Source of the DNA: Fictibacillus terranigra
Lineage (GTDB): Bacteria > Bacillota > Bacilli > Bacillales > Fictibacillaceae
Assembly: GCF_030412265.1 (NCBI RefSeq)
Contig: NZ_JAUHLN010000008.1
Coordinates: 23,151-87,150, forward strand
Direction of reading: 5' to 3'
DNA: 64,000 nt
Within the stretch, counting starts at the first letter, position 1. Every line of letters starts with the position of its first letter. The notes under the pieces are model-generated. The model had not been told where the DNA came from. It saw only the letters and a program-made list of their open reading frames with translations, and searched no databases. Both the position numbers and the translations under genes were made by a program. Shown here piece by piece: positions 8,316-18,223 of the stretch.

Positions 8316-11300
8316 ATGAAAATTAATAAAAGTAAACGAAAGCTAATACTTGTTTGTTTAGTAGCCTTGAACTTGACATTAATCACTCAAACACCTGTAA
8401 CAAAAGCCCAAACGACAGGACAGCAGATATCTAGTAAACAAATTCAACCAATTAAAAATCAGCTGCCAGTTGAACCGATTCAAGCTTTCTTAGTAGATAA
8501 ATCCAGGTATACTCCAGGGGAAAAAGTGAAGATGTCTATACTATTTGATTCTTCTAATGATTGGAAAGGGAAGCTTAACCTAGAAGTCTTTCACTTAAAC
8601 GAAAAAGTAGCCGAGGGAGAGAAGAATATTCAAGTTAGAAAGAATGTAAAAGGATTGGAAATAGAATGGACACCTCCCAAACAGGATTTTCGCGGATATC
8701 TTGTAAAAGCTTCCATCTCGGGTTCTGATCAAATTGTAACAGCAGCAATTGATGTCTCAAGTGATTGGACACGGTTTCCTCGCTACGGGTATACAACAGA
8801 ATTCCCTCAAGAGTCAGTTCGCGAAAGTGAAAAGAAGATGAAACAACTGACACAAGAGTACTACTTAAATGGTTTTCAATTCTATGATTGGATGTGGCGG
8901 CATGATGTATCCGTTTATTCCAAGACAGATCGAAATGGGAATCCGATTCTAGACGAAAATGGAAATTTTATTACAGAAGAAATCAATAAAGATACTTCCT
9001 ATAAAGATTTATTAGGACGCAATCTTTTTCCTTTAACTGTAAAACAGCAAATTGATGCTGCTAAGAAATATAATGCAGCATCAATGGCCTATCAAATGAA
9101 CTATGCAGCTAGAGAAAATTATGAAGCATTCGGAATAAAAAGGGAATGGGGACTCTATAAGAAGAATGCCCAGTTTCCTAATCCGTCACTAGCAAATCAA
9201 GAAGGCTTTTACTTTGATTGGGTTAATCCTCCAACGGGTCTATTTCTCCAAGACCCTGGTAATAAACAATGGCAAAAATATATTAACAGAGAGTTTGTTA
9301 GAAGTGTAAACGAATTTGGATTTGATGGAATGCATCTTGATCAGTGGGGCTTTCACGATAATGATTATTTATATGATTATAATGGTAATAAGCGCCATTT
9401 TTCTAAAGACTATGATTCTCTTATTAATTCCGTAAAAGATTCTTTAGTAGAAAATAATGAGAAAAAGAATTTTGTAACGTTTAATATGGTTGGTGGAAAT
9501 GAAGGTTATCAAGATGTTCCTGTTTCCTCAACAAAAACAGATTTTGATTATAGTGAAATTTGGCAGGATAAAGATAATTACCGTGATCTATTAAATGTTG
9601 TTGAGGAAACCCGTAAAACGAATGGCGGGAAAGCCGTTGTCATTGCTGGCTATATGAATTATAAGCAGGCAACTGGAAAACACTATGAGGTAGCAGATGT
9701 AAAAGGTGTTCCTAAGTCAGAGCAATTTTTCTCACGTGTTCAAAAGCTTCCTGGTTGGGTTGGAGATTTTGGAAAACAAGATGAAGATAAGATCATATGG
9801 ACGGTTGATGTACCTGAATCAGGAACTTATGATGTAGCTCTCAAATACGGACATGATAATGGTAGTAGTCCAGAAGGAAAAATATCAGTGAATAATCAAC
9901 TCGTTGAGAGCACGATATCTTTTAATGAAAAAACGGGATGGGGAAATCCAGTTGCAGTAAAAAACCTATCCTTACATTTGGAAAAAGGTACAAATGAAAT
10001 TAAACTACAGTTAAATACTAATAATCTTTGGTTAAATGTAGACAGTATTGTTGTTAAAAGGGACTCCTTTGAGAAAGAATATGAAGCTGAAGATGCTGAG
10101 CTAATCAGCTGTAAAGTTGATAAATATGGACATGTGTATAATTTCGAAACGGATGGAGACTTTATTGAGTTTACAGTAAATGCAGCTCAGGCAGGATCCT
10201 ATCCAATCAGCTTCAACTATGGGGTTGAAAGAACGGCCGTAAATCGTCATTTGTACGTTAATAATGAACTTGTCAGTGATTCCATTAAGTTCGAACCAAC
10301 AGGTGGATGGGAATCACTTGAAAAATCAGAAATCGTTCAAACACCATTAAAAGCAGGTGAAAATAAAGTCGTCCTAAAAGTAAAAAATGTAAACGATACA
10401 GGTGCAAAGATAGATTACATGACAGTTGGAGATACACGATACCAAGCTGAAAAAGCTAGAATTGGTTGGGAACCATCACAGCAACCTGTATTGGAAAAAT
10501 CAACAAAACAGATTAACAACTTTAAACAACAGGGAGATTTTATCTCTTTCAAAATGGATTCAGATACTGCAAAAGAGGTACCGATCTCTATTTTCTATAT
10601 AAACTCTGGTCAGGAAACAAAACGCAGCTTACTAGTTAATGGAAAAAAAGCGGGTGTAGTAATGTTACCACAAACAGAGGGAGAAAACTGGAGTAAAGCC
10701 GAAACCAAAATTTATCTTTATAAAGGATTGAATGAGGTTCAGATGAAGATGGAAGATCAGACATCTGAAACAGGAATTGAAGTAGACAAATTTGAAATAA
10801 ATAATACGGTTATAGAAGGAGAACAAGCTGAAATCGGCTGGAGTCCTGATATAGCAAAAACAAGCGAGGTTTCCGTATCTCCTGGATTTACAAACAATCT
10901 AGGCAAAGCGGGTCAACGAGTCATTTTTAATGTTAATAATGAAAAAGAGACTAATACTCTTCGTTTTAAATATAGAACTGCGAATAATCCTAAAGTAAAT
11001 ATATATGTTGATGGAGAATTAATTCCTTCAAACAACACATATGTTGATGGAAAGACGATCTCTGAAAACATATTTGCTAGTACACCAGGTGGTTGGGATG
11101 GAGCAATGGTTGAAAAATCTATAAAAGCTACTGTACCTGTTGGTGAACATGAAGTAGTTTTTGAATTAGCATCGAATGGTGAATATATCAATTTAGATAG
11201 CTTACTTGTTGGGGAACAGGAATATCAGGTTGAAGAAGCTGCATTTGCTCCAGAAGGTCATGGAATCTCAACAACTATTGGCCACATTTACGATTTCCAA

Positions 11301-12614
11301 GATGAAGGGGATTTCTTAACCTTTGATGTTAATGCTCAAAAAGCAGGAAAGTATGACTTGACATGGAGATATAATAATGATGCTTCCTCAAAACGTGATG
11401 CAAAACGTTCAGTCTATGTAAATGATGAAAAAATAGAAACTATTATTTTCCCATCTAGTGATGGATGGAAGGATCTTACTATGGGAGGAATTTCTTTAAA
11501 AGAAGGTAAAAACACGATCACGATCAAAGTCGAGAACTTAGATGATGATGGTGTAAAGCTTGATTATCTCAAAATTGAAGATAAAAAATATCATTCAGAA
11601 TCTGCGAGTATGATTCCTCCTATGCACATCTATAAAGATACACTATTACATTTTGGTCATGTAGGTGACGAGGTAACATTTGATGTGGATATAGAAGACG
11701 AAGGAGAAACTAGTTTTATCTTCACATATGCTAATGCAGGAGCAGATACAGAACGGACCATTTATGTGGATGGAAAACCACTGCTAGATGAGAAAGGCAA
11801 TCCTTATACAGTTACATTTAAAAGCACGGGAAATATTGACTCATATAGTGAAGATGGGTACGTCGTTTTACCACATTTAAAACCAGGGAAACATAAGTTC
11901 ACACTAAAACAGGAAGAGGGACAGAAAGGGTCCATTCATTTACGTCGCATGACAATTGGACTGTTTGACGAACCTTCCGTACGCTTAATGGATGCTGGAT
12001 TAGCTGCAATGGGGGCAACACATATTGAAATGGGTACAGCTGAGAAGTATGAACAAGGGCCAAATATGTTAGCTCATGAATATTACCCAAATCGAAGCAA
12101 AAAAATGACCGGTTCTTTAAAGGAATCAATGAAAGACTACTACAAGTTTTTCGCTGCTTACGAAAATCTTCTATTCGATAGTAAAGAGACTGATACGATG
12201 ATTAAAGTAGAAAACGAAGGTCAGCCACTTGTGATTAGTAGAGATGGAGAGAAGAACACAATATGGTCTATAGTAAGGGATAATAAGAACAATAAAGGCT
12301 TTGAAGAGTACGATGTCGTTCATCTCGTTAACCTATTAAATAATGATTCGAATTGGAGAAATGCAGCAGCACAACCGAAAAAGTATAATGATTTAAAAAT
12401 AAAATACCCAATTGGCAAGAATGAAAAAGAATTACCTAACTTAAAGGTTTATTCAGCGAGTCCCGATCGGCACAAAGGACAATTAAAAGAAATTCAGTAC
12501 CAATGGGAGGACAAGGAATTAGTCATTAACCTACCTAGTTTAGAATATTGGGAAATGATTGTAATTGACCGTGATGGAGTTGGGGATATTAAGCCATCTA
12601 AGATTAAATATTAA
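8316..12614 (+). CDS. Giant secreted GH66 dextranase / cycloisomaltooligosaccharide glucanotransferase with six inserted CBM-like modules
   Basis: Extracellular alpha-1,6-glucan-active enzyme, 1432 aa. A signal peptide (1-33, ending near TKAQT) precedes an Ig-like N-domain (about 55-145). The GH66 barrel begins near 150 (NGFQFYDWMWRHDV) and carries the putative nucleophile D342 in FDGMHLDQWG and acid/base E414 in DFDYSEIWQ, a spacing close to that in characterised CITases. At about 455-1215 six successive ~120-residue beta-sandwich modules resembling CBM35/CBM6 interrupt the barrel (repeat starts such as YEAEDAEL, YQAEKARI, IEGEQAEI, YQVEEAAF, YHSESASM). The barrel resumes at about 1216 and ends in a beta domain. 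ATG 8316 follows AGGAGG at 8304-8309; the upstream in-frame TTG overlaps that site and is rejected. No cell-wall anchor is seen. CITase is favoured over dextranase because CITases carry an inserted CBM35. Confidence 0.9.
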   Translation: MKINKSKRKLILVCLVALNLTLITQTPVTKAQTTGQQISSKQIQPIKNQLPVEPIQAFLVDKSRYTPGEKVKMSILFDSSNDWKGKLNLEVFHLNEKVAEGEKNIQVRKNVKGLEIEWTPPKQDFRGYLVKASISGSDQIVTAAIDVSSDWTRFPRYGYTTEFPQESVRESEKKMKQLTQEYYLNGFQFYDWMWRHDVSVYSKTDRNGNPILDENGNFITEEINKDTSYKDLLGRNLFPLTVKQQIDAAKKYNAASMAYQMNYAARENYEAFGIKREWGLYKKNAQFPNPSLANQEGFYFDWVNPPTGLFLQDPGNKQWQKYINREFVRSVNEFGFDGMHLDQWGFHDNDYLYDYNGNKRHFSKDYDSLINSVKDSLVENNEKKNFVTFNMVGGNEGYQDVPVSSTKTDFDYSEIWQDKDNYRDLLNVVEETRKTNGGKAVVIAGYMNYKQATGKHYEVADVKGVPKSEQFFSRVQKLPGWVGDFGKQDEDKIIWTVDVPESGTYDVALKYGHDNGSSPEGKISVNNQLVESTISFNEKTGWGNPVAVKNLSLHLEKGTNEIKLQLNTNNLWLNVDSIVVKRDSFEKEYEAEDAELISCKVDKYGHVYNFETDGDFIEFTVNAAQAGSYPISFNYGVERTAVNRHLYVNNELVSDSIKFEPTGGWESLEKSEIVQTPLKAGENKVVLKVKNVNDTGAKIDYMTVGDTRYQAEKARIGWEPSQQPVLEKSTKQINNFKQQGDFISFKMDSDTAKEVPISIFYINSGQETKRSLLVNGKKAGVVMLPQTEGENWSKAETKIYLYKGLNEVQMKMEDQTSETGIEVDKFEINNTVIEGEQAEIGWSPDIAKTSEVSVSPGFTNNLGKAGQRVIFNVNNEKETNTLRFKYRTANNPKVNIYVDGELIPSNNTYVDGKTISENIFASTPGGWDGAMVEKSIKATVPVGEHEVVFELASNGEYINLDSLLVGEQEYQVEEAAFAPEGHGISTTIGHIYDFQDEGDFLTFDVNAQKAGKYDLTWRYNNDASSKRDAKRSVYVNDEKIETIIFPSSDGWKDLTMGGISLKEGKNTITIKVENLDDDGVKLDYLKIEDKKYHSESASMIPPMHIYKDTLLHFGHVGDEVTFDVDIEDEGETSFIFTYANAGADTERTIYVDGKPLLDEKGNPYTVTFKSTGNIDSYSEDGYVVLPHLKPGKHKFTLKQEEGQKGSIHLRRMTIGLFDEPSVRLMDAGLAAMGATHIEMGTAEKYEQGPNMLAHEYYPNRSKKMTGSLKESMKDYYKFFAAYENLLFDSKETDTMIKVENEGQPLVISRDGEKNTIWSIVRDNKNNKGFEEYDVVHLVNLLNNDSNWRNAAAQPKKYNDLKIKYPIGKNEKELPNLKVYSASPDRHKGQLKEIQYQWEDKELVINLPSLEYWEMIVIDRDGVGDIKPSKIKY

Positions 12615-12639
12615 ACGGAAATTTTAGTTTTTATAAAAA

Positions 12640-12669
12640 AGGGTGCTCAAAACATGAGCATCCTTTTTT
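12640..12669 (+). terminator. Terminator of the GH66 gene
   Basis: Stem GGTGCTC/GAGCATC with an AAAACAT loop followed by TTTTTT, 25 bp after the GH66 stop. Confidence 0.8.
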
Positions 12670-12812
12670 ATGTGATAGAGACAAAATTTCTCCAGTACTG
12701 TCACATTCAAGACAACGTTCGTAACCCTCGTGTATTTCTGGAACCAATGTTAGTTTTTTTTAAAATAGTACACTTCAAGGATCACATTATCGCAAAAAGT
12801 AAAAAGACTATT

Positions 12813-13258
12813 ACTTGTTAAATGCAATATCGAGGATAAAGATTCAATATCAAAACGTCTTTTGTCTGAACGGATAAGGGAATTGACAGAAGTTAAAATT
12901 GGAAATGCTGAAACAGGTGAAGATTCTCCAGATATGAAACTTTATATCCTAAAGATGTCCCAGGGAGTGGTAATAAAAAGTACACGCTCTATCTGAGTGA
13001 GTATAATAATGGAGGATACGGAGAATTAAAAACCGATAGCCTGAAAATTTATTTTAAAGATGGTACTTTCCAGATCATCAAAAGGGACACGACCATTTAT
13101 GAATATAATTCTTTAATTTAGAACCTTATTTAGTTGAGTATGGTACAGGGTTGACCCAAAATAGCAAAGTGACCATCGGAACAGTTATTTTTAAAGTCAA
13201 CGAGCTAGAGGATATGACTGAAGAAACGAATCCAACCCCTGAAGAAGATCCAGCGTAG
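12813..13258 (+). pseudogene. Decayed gene of unknown function
   Basis: A coding-like stretch broken by frame changes and stops. One frame gives SERIRELTEVKIGNAETGE. After a +1 shift near 12945 it gives YTLYLSEYNNGGYGELK and DGTFQIIKRDTTIYEY, ending in TAG. A third frame gives SKVTIGTVIFKVNELEDM and ends at 13258. The three pieces read as consecutive parts of one small secreted or lipoprotein-like product with no start left. I do not recognise the family. Confidence 0.45.
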
Positions 13259-13568
13259 GAAAGAGAAACATGAAGTCTAAGTTCTTTGAAATCTATGGGA
13301 GCTGTGTATCCGGCGAAGTTTTTTAGGCCGGGTCTACATATGCTGGACCTTTAGACACGAATTAAATGCTATTCCCATCCGAGACATGACTATTGGTTAT
13401 ATAACGGCCATGTTTCATCTTCTTTTAGTCATTTTATTTAAAAGAAACAAATACCCTATTAAAGTTAAGACTTTGTTCAATACATCATTTTTTTTCTTTA
13501 ATGCCAATTGTGTTTATTGGCCTTATAGGGCTTTCTTAGGGGTCCCGCCAACATTTTAACGAAAATAT
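13259..13568. other. Gap with no recognisable gene
   Basis: No conserved reading frame is visible on either strand. The stretch looks like degraded sequence between the unknown pseudogene and a terminator. Confidence 0.5.
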
Positions 13569-13606
13569 ACGCTAAGCCTTCTGATGTGACCGGCTTAGCG
13601 TTTTTT
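13569..13606 (+). terminator. Strong rho-independent terminator
   Basis: A perfect 10-bp stem ACGCTAAGCC / GGCTTAGCGT is followed by TTTTTT. It has no intact gene immediately upstream, so it is a remnant of the lost transcript or insulates the aminopeptidase. Confidence 0.8.
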
Positions 13607-13691
13607 CTTACTCCCGAAGGGACATGAGGCTCTTTTTCGAGTATACTGGAATTAAATGTGGGTTATATTGCAAATACTGGAGGTTAAAAAC

Positions 13692-14438
13692 TTGTCCATC
13701 GAATCAGAACACGATCTCATCGCTCTGCAGAGGATCGGCCGTATTGTCGCAATGGCCCGTGAAGAGATGCTGTCCTCTGTCCGGGCGGGAGTTACAACGG
13801 CAGAGCTCGACCGTATCGGCAAAAGGGTGCTGGATGAGCATGGAGCTATCTCCGCGCCTGATATCACCTACGGTTTTCCGGGAACAACCTGTATCTCCGT
13901 GAATGAGGTGGCTGCGCATGGCATTCCAGGCCCTCGGATACTGGAGGAAGGGGACGTCGTTAATATTGATGTGTCGGCGGAGCTGGGCGGATATTTTGCT
14001 GACACCGGGGCAACGATAGTGGTAGGAACCCGTTCGCCGCACAAGGAAAAGCTGTGTCAGAGCTCGCTTCGCGCACTGCATCAGGGGCTTCAGAAGGCCA
14101 GGGCGGGTGCGAAGATCAGCGGCATCGGACGGGCGATTCACAACGAAGCCCGCAAGGACGGCTTCACCGTGATCCGCAATTTGTCCGGGCACGGCATTGG
14201 CCGCGAACTGCATGAGATGCCGGATAGCATTCTGAATTACTATGATCCGCGAGACAGCAGGCTGCTTACGAACGGACTGGTGCTCGCGGTGGAAACCTTT
14301 GTATCGGACGGAGCGGAATATGTAGTAGAGAGCGCTGACGGTTGGGGGATGCTTCTGCCGGACCATCACTACGCCGCACAGTTTGAGCACACGATTGTCA
14401 TTACCAAAGATAAGCCGCTCATTTTAACAGCGGTGTAA
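13692..14438 (+). CDS. Type I methionine aminopeptidase (accessory copy)
   Basis: Removes the initiator methionine from nascent proteins; a dinuclear-metal cytosolic peptidase of 248 aa, the usual length for the class. The five metal ligands are visible in NIDVSAELGGYFADTG (two Asp), GHGIGRELHE (His), LAVETF (Glu) and FEHT (Glu). An in-frame ATG exists at 13656, but TTG 13692 lies 8 nt after GGAGG at 13679-13683 and gives the standard family start. The gene stands alone between two terminators and is visibly richer in G+C than its neighbours, suggesting horizontal acquisition. It resembles the second, YflG-type, enzyme found in Bacillus beside the essential ribosomal-operon map. Confidence 0.93.
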   Translation: MSIESEHDLIALQRIGRIVAMAREEMLSSVRAGVTTAELDRIGKRVLDEHGAISAPDITYGFPGTTCISVNEVAAHGIPGPRILEEGDVVNIDVSAELGGYFADTGATIVVGTRSPHKEKLCQSSLRALHQGLQKARAGAKISGIGRAIHNEARKDGFTVIRNLSGHGIGRELHEMPDSILNYYDPRDSRLLTNGLVLAVETFVSDGAEYVVESADGWGMLLPDHHYAAQFEHTIVITKDKPLILTAV

Positions 14439-14463
14439 TGTCACCTCGGATCTTAATCATTTG

Positions 14464-14502
14464 AAAAAACGGCTGCCTTCACTTGAATGGCAGCCGTTTT
14501 TT
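14464..14502 (+). terminator. Terminator of the aminopeptidase gene
   Basis: AAAACGGCTGCC / GGCAGCCGTTTT stem with flanking A and T runs; it would work in both directions. Confidence 0.85.
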
Positions 14503-14563
14503 CGTGCGCATTCAGAGTAAGTTCAGCAGCGTCTGGTGGCAGCCATTCGCGGATTACCTCTGA

Positions 14564-14746
14564 ATGGAGATATTAAAAAGCTCAAGTCTCGTGGTGGGAT
14601 TTACAAATGAGGAAAGCATGTATTTTTTGCAATACCGAATGAAATATGGCTGGGATAATGGCACCGGGTACAAATTTTTGTTTGGAGCAGTGGGTGTGAT
14701 TACGAAATTTAAGATCACTCCGGAAGACGGTCAATTGCTAGAATAA
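14564..14746 (+). CDS. Small hypothetical protein
   Basis: A 60-aa frame (starting MEILKSSSLVV, ending EDGQLLE) that ends inside a long palindrome. There is no clear ribosome site and I recognise no family. It may be the tail of a decayed gene. Confidence 0.2.
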   Translation: MEILKSSSLVVGFTNEESMYFLQYRMKYGWDNGTGYKFLFGAVGVITKFKITPEDGQLLE

Positions 14747-14782
14747 AGCCGATAATTCCTTAGAATAAGGAATATCGGCTTT
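14745..14782. terminator. Long palindrome, terminator-like
   Basis: AAAGCCGATA and TATCGGCTTT enclose an inner ATTCCTTA/TAAGGAAT pair. The T run is short, so it may be a structural repeat rather than a true terminator. Confidence 0.45.
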
Positions 14783-15338
14783 CATGGTCGTTTTTGACTT
14801 AGCATATATTTTCGTTAAAATGTTGGAGGTATCCCTGTTATTTTTTCGGAGGGGGAAATATCATTGTCCCGTCCGTTAAAATTTTAATAGGTTTCTTAGT
14901 CACATGGTTAGTAGATCTTTAACTGCATAATCACTTCTAAAACCTGTTTTACCGGACCACCATGGGTCTGCTCACAGGCTGATAAGGCTACAAACAACGC
15001 AGCCTAACATCTTTTGGCATATCGCTTCCCCCTAAAAACCAGCGAACAACAGACCGCTGTTCGTATTTTCCGGTGTGGTCATAAACATATGACATTAATA
15101 AAAATGATAATAGCAACGATGTTGTTATAAATTGATAAGGTAATGACATTGGTAAATGTTTATGCGAGTGCAATGGCGCAGAAAGTTGCCTCTACCAGAC
15201 CGGAATAGGTATAACACAAAGATCAAATTTCCAGTCCGATTTTTGCACAAATTTCTATCCAACATTTGGTCTCCTCTTTACACGTGACTTTTTATATAGT
15301 GGAAATAAGCAATTGTCCTTATGAATGGAGGTGAAGTG
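14783..15338. other. Gap before the PTS operon
   Basis: No convincing gene is seen. The only readable frames are short and interrupted. The PTS operon promoter should lie in its last 100 bp (TATAGT near 15295), but I see no convincing -35 partner. Confidence 0.4.
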
Positions 15339-17453
15339 ATGATGTCATTGGATCAGCGCAGTACTGCCATGCTGTCCCATTTGTCGCAGGCCCAAGGATA
15401 CATCTCAGTGGATGAATTGATCGAGAAATTCAATGTGTCAAAACGTACCATTTACTATGATATTGAAAAAATCAACGGGTGGCTCAGTGATAATGACCTA
15501 AAGCCTATCCAACATGTGAGGACGGCCGGCTTTCATCTTGAGGATAAAGACGCCGCACTCGTTCCCAAAAAGCTTGAAAGGCTTCAAACCTGGCATTACG
15601 AATTTTCTATAAAAGAGCGAAAAGCATGGCTTGCCATTTATTTAATGGCCAGGGACGCTCCGCTGTACCTGGAGGATTTAATGGAGAAGATTCGGGTCAG
15701 CCGGAATACGACCATTGAGGACATTAAGCAACTAAAAGAAGAACTAGTGCGGTTTAACCTGCACCTCTCATTTGATCGTAAGGACGGCTATGTTATCGGT
15801 GGAGATGAAGACGACAAGCGGAAAGCAATCGCTTATTACTTGCAACATGTTCTTCCTCAGCAAAGCTGGCGAACTTTGCTTTCTCAATTGCCTTCCATAC
15901 TCTCAGATAAAAATGACGGATTCGGGCTTTTTGATTGTAATAGACTGAGTGCCATTCAATCCATCCTAACAGAATGCGAAACTAAGCTTAACATCCAGTT
16001 TACCGATGAGTTTCTACATCATCTCAGCTTTCGGCTGCTCCTTTTTGGCAAAAGGCTTGCCTACAGAAAGTACATCTATATTAATCAGGCGGAAAAGGAC
16101 GTCCTCCGGGAGACCAAAGAATACGATGCAGCACAGCACATTAGCCACCAGCTGTCGATATTGTTTCAGGTTGATTTTCCGGAGGATGAAGTTGTTTACA
16201 TTACCAAGCACCTACTAAGCTCAAGAATCCAATTTTCTGAAGATCTGCTTGCCCCAACCCATTTTAAAGATACAAAGCTATTGTCAGAGGTTGTATCAAA
16301 CATGGTGACGGACTTTCAGCGATACTCATGTGTGTTTTTTGAAAACCGTGAAGAAGTGGAGAACCACCTTCTTTTGCATATAAAACCCGCCTATTACCGT
16401 GTGAAGTACGAACTTGAGGTTGAAAATAATGCGGTGAATTCCATTATGGAAAAATATCATGACATTTATCAGATTTCGAGTAAAGTCATCTGTCATCTTG
16501 AAGCCGCAGCCGGAAAAGCAGTAAGTAAGAATGAAACCGCCTTGATTGCCATGCATTTCGGTGGGTGGATGGAAAAGATAGGCGCAAAACCGGCACATCG
16601 GAGAAGAGCGCTTCTCGTATGCACAAATGGGATAGGAACCTCACGTCTCCTTCTTCATCAATTAGAAGGCCTGTTTTCAACCGTTGATATTATTGGGTGC
16701 TACTCACTAAGAGACTATGAAAAGAAACCAATTGATTCGGACTTTATTATTTCAACAATTAATTTGCCTGAAAAAGATAAACCGGTGTTTGTGGTAAGTC
16801 CTGTTTTAACAGATTCAGAGAAAGAGCGTCTGCTGCAAAAGGTCAATGCGCTTATCGATGCCAAGCAACAGCGTTCGTCCGTTCAGGCGATGATGAGTAT
16901 GATAAAAAAATATGCGGATGTGTTTGAAGAAGAACGCCTCCATAAAGAATTAACGCAATATATCTATAAACCAACTGCGCCACCTAAGGATGTAACAAAG
17001 CCAGAATTAAGTGAATTGCTTCCATTGCAACACATTCAGATGGAGGAACGTGTCCCGGATTGGAAGAGCGCCATTCGTCTGGCCTCACAACCTTTACGGA
17101 AAGCCGATTCTATTACAGCTTCCTATATTGAAGTGATGATGAATAACCTAGAGAAAATGGGCCCTTATGTGGTCGTCTCACCGGGTGTGGCGATACCGCA
17201 CGCCAGGCCAGAAGATGGTGTCAAGCGATTGGGAATGAGTTTGTTGCGGATCAAGAATAGTATTCCTTTTACCGATCAAGGGACACATCGCGTTCATCTT
17301 GTGATTGTCCTTGCAGCGATTGACGGTGATACTCATTTAAAAGCGTTATCTCAATTAACTGCCATGATGAATGAGCCCGGAATCAAAGAAACACTCTTTT
17401 CCACCAACTCCCCTGAGAAAATTTATGAGCTGATGCAGGCATACTCGGATTAA
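15339..17453 (+). CDS. BglG/MtlR-type PTS-responsive transcription regulator
   Basis: Multidomain activator of a PTS operon, 704 aa. N-terminal winged-helix HTH (about 8-60, SVDELIEKFNVSKRTIYYDI), a second HTH (about 100-150), two PRD regulatory domains (about 180-400), an EIIB-like domain with Cys C428 in LLVCTNGIGTS, and a C-terminal EIIA-like domain with phospho-His H621 in GVAIPHARPEDG. Phosphorylation by HPr and by the cognate EII proteins tunes activity in this family. ATG 15339 follows GGAGGTG at 15327-15333; the in-frame ATG at 15321 lies upstream of that site and is rejected. The EIIA domain resembles the next gene product (shared HARPEDGVK). It likely activates the operon that starts 41 bp downstream. 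Confidence 0.93.
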   Translation: MMSLDQRSTAMLSHLSQAQGYISVDELIEKFNVSKRTIYYDIEKINGWLSDNDLKPIQHVRTAGFHLEDKDAALVPKKLERLQTWHYEFSIKERKAWLAIYLMARDAPLYLEDLMEKIRVSRNTTIEDIKQLKEELVRFNLHLSFDRKDGYVIGGDEDDKRKAIAYYLQHVLPQQSWRTLLSQLPSILSDKNDGFGLFDCNRLSAIQSILTECETKLNIQFTDEFLHHLSFRLLLFGKRLAYRKYIYINQAEKDVLRETKEYDAAQHISHQLSILFQVDFPEDEVVYITKHLLSSRIQFSEDLLAPTHFKDTKLLSEVVSNMVTDFQRYSCVFFENREEVENHLLLHIKPAYYRVKYELEVENNAVNSIMEKYHDIYQISSKVICHLEAAAGKAVSKNETALIAMHFGGWMEKIGAKPAHRRRALLVCTNGIGTSRLLLHQLEGLFSTVDIIGCYSLRDYEKKPIDSDFIISTINLPEKDKPVFVVSPVLTDSEKERLLQKVNALIDAKQQRSSVQAMMSMIKKYADVFEEERLHKELTQYIYKPTAPPKDVTKPELSELLPLQHIQMEERVPDWKSAIRLASQPLRKADSITASYIEVMMNNLEKMGPYVVVSPGVAIPHARPEDGVKRLGMSLLRIKNSIPFTDQGTHRVHLVIVLAAIDGDTHLKALSQLTAMMNEPGIKETLFSTNSPEKIYELMQAYSD

Positions 17454-17494
17454 GGAAAAAGAGGTAATACACTGTAGCAGAGAGGATTATCAAG

Positions 17495-17923
17495 ATGAAA
17501 TTTTTAGAAGAACATTTAGTGAATTTGGATGTTTCTGTATCCTCGGCCGAAGAAGCGATCCGTATGGCTGGCCGGCTACTGGTAGAAGACGATTTAGCAG
17601 ATCCACGGTATGTCGATGCGATGGTGGACTCGTACAAAATAAACGGCCCTTACTTTGTGTTATCTCCTCAAATCGCGTTGCCACACGCAAGGCCGGAGGA
17701 TGGTGTAAAAGAAGCATCTGTTTCGTTTGTGCGATTAAAGGAACCTGTCGTGTTTGGCCATGCAGCCAATGATCCCGTTCAACTGGTATTTGGGCTTGGG
17801 GCGTCTTCTAGCGAAGAGCATTTGAAATTGTTACAAAAGCTTATGAGATTGTTAGGAACATCTTCAAATATAGAAAAGCTGAAAAACGCACCGTGCTTCA
17901 GCGAGATAACAAAACTTTTTTAG
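17495..17923 (+). CDS. PTS EIIA component, ascorbate/mannitol type
   Basis: Cytosolic phosphocarrier of 142 aa that takes phosphate from HPr and passes it to EIIB. The phospho-acceptor is H64 in IALPHARPEDG. It resembles the C-terminal EIIA domain of the preceding regulator, so one arose from the other or both descend from a common duplication. It is followed after 13 bp by EIIB. Confidence 0.93.
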   Translation: MKFLEEHLVNLDVSVSSAEEAIRMAGRLLVEDDLADPRYVDAMVDSYKINGPYFVLSPQIALPHARPEDGVKEASVSFVRLKEPVVFGHAANDPVQLVFGLGASSSEEHLKLLQKLMRLLGTSSNIEKLKNAPCFSEITKLF

Positions 17924-17936
17924 GAGGAATAAACAT

Positions 17937-18203
17937 ATGAAAATTTTATGTGTATGCGGATTAGGTCAGGGAACTAGCTTAATTTTACGAATGAACGTGG
18001 AAACCGTTTTAAGGGATCTCGGCATTTCCGCTGATGTCGAAAATACGGATGTATCTGCTGCATCCAGCATGCCATCGGATTACATTATCACAAGCAACGA
18101 ACTGGCGCAAACGCTCGAAGCAGCCTCCGCCGATGTTATTGTTGTCCATAACTATTTTGACATAAGTGAGATCAAGGGGGCATTGCAAGATAAGATCTAC
18201 TAA
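17937..18203 (+). CDS. PTS EIIB component, UlaB-like
   Basis: 88-aa cytosolic phosphotransfer protein of the ascorbate (SgaB/UlaB) group. Phospho-Cys is C7 in CVCGLGQGTS, at the N-terminal loop as in the family. Start ATG 17937 has a good AGGAGG site. It receives phosphate from EIIA and transfers it to the sugar carried by the EIIC 20 bp downstream. Confidence 0.92.
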   Translation: MKILCVCGLGQGTSLILRMNVETVLRDLGISADVENTDVSAASSMPSDYIITSNELAQTLEAASADVIVVHNYFDISEIKGALQDKIY

Positions 18204-18223
18204 CACATATAGGGGGGAAACAA

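Noticed and set aside
13704..14390. 228-aa antisense frame across the aminopeptidase gene
   Set aside because: A shadow of a GC-rich gene; the plus strand carries all catalytic motifs.
15280..15300. Sigma-A promoter for the PTS regulator (TATAGT)
   Set aside because: No -35 hexamer occurs at the right spacing, so it is not listed as a feature.
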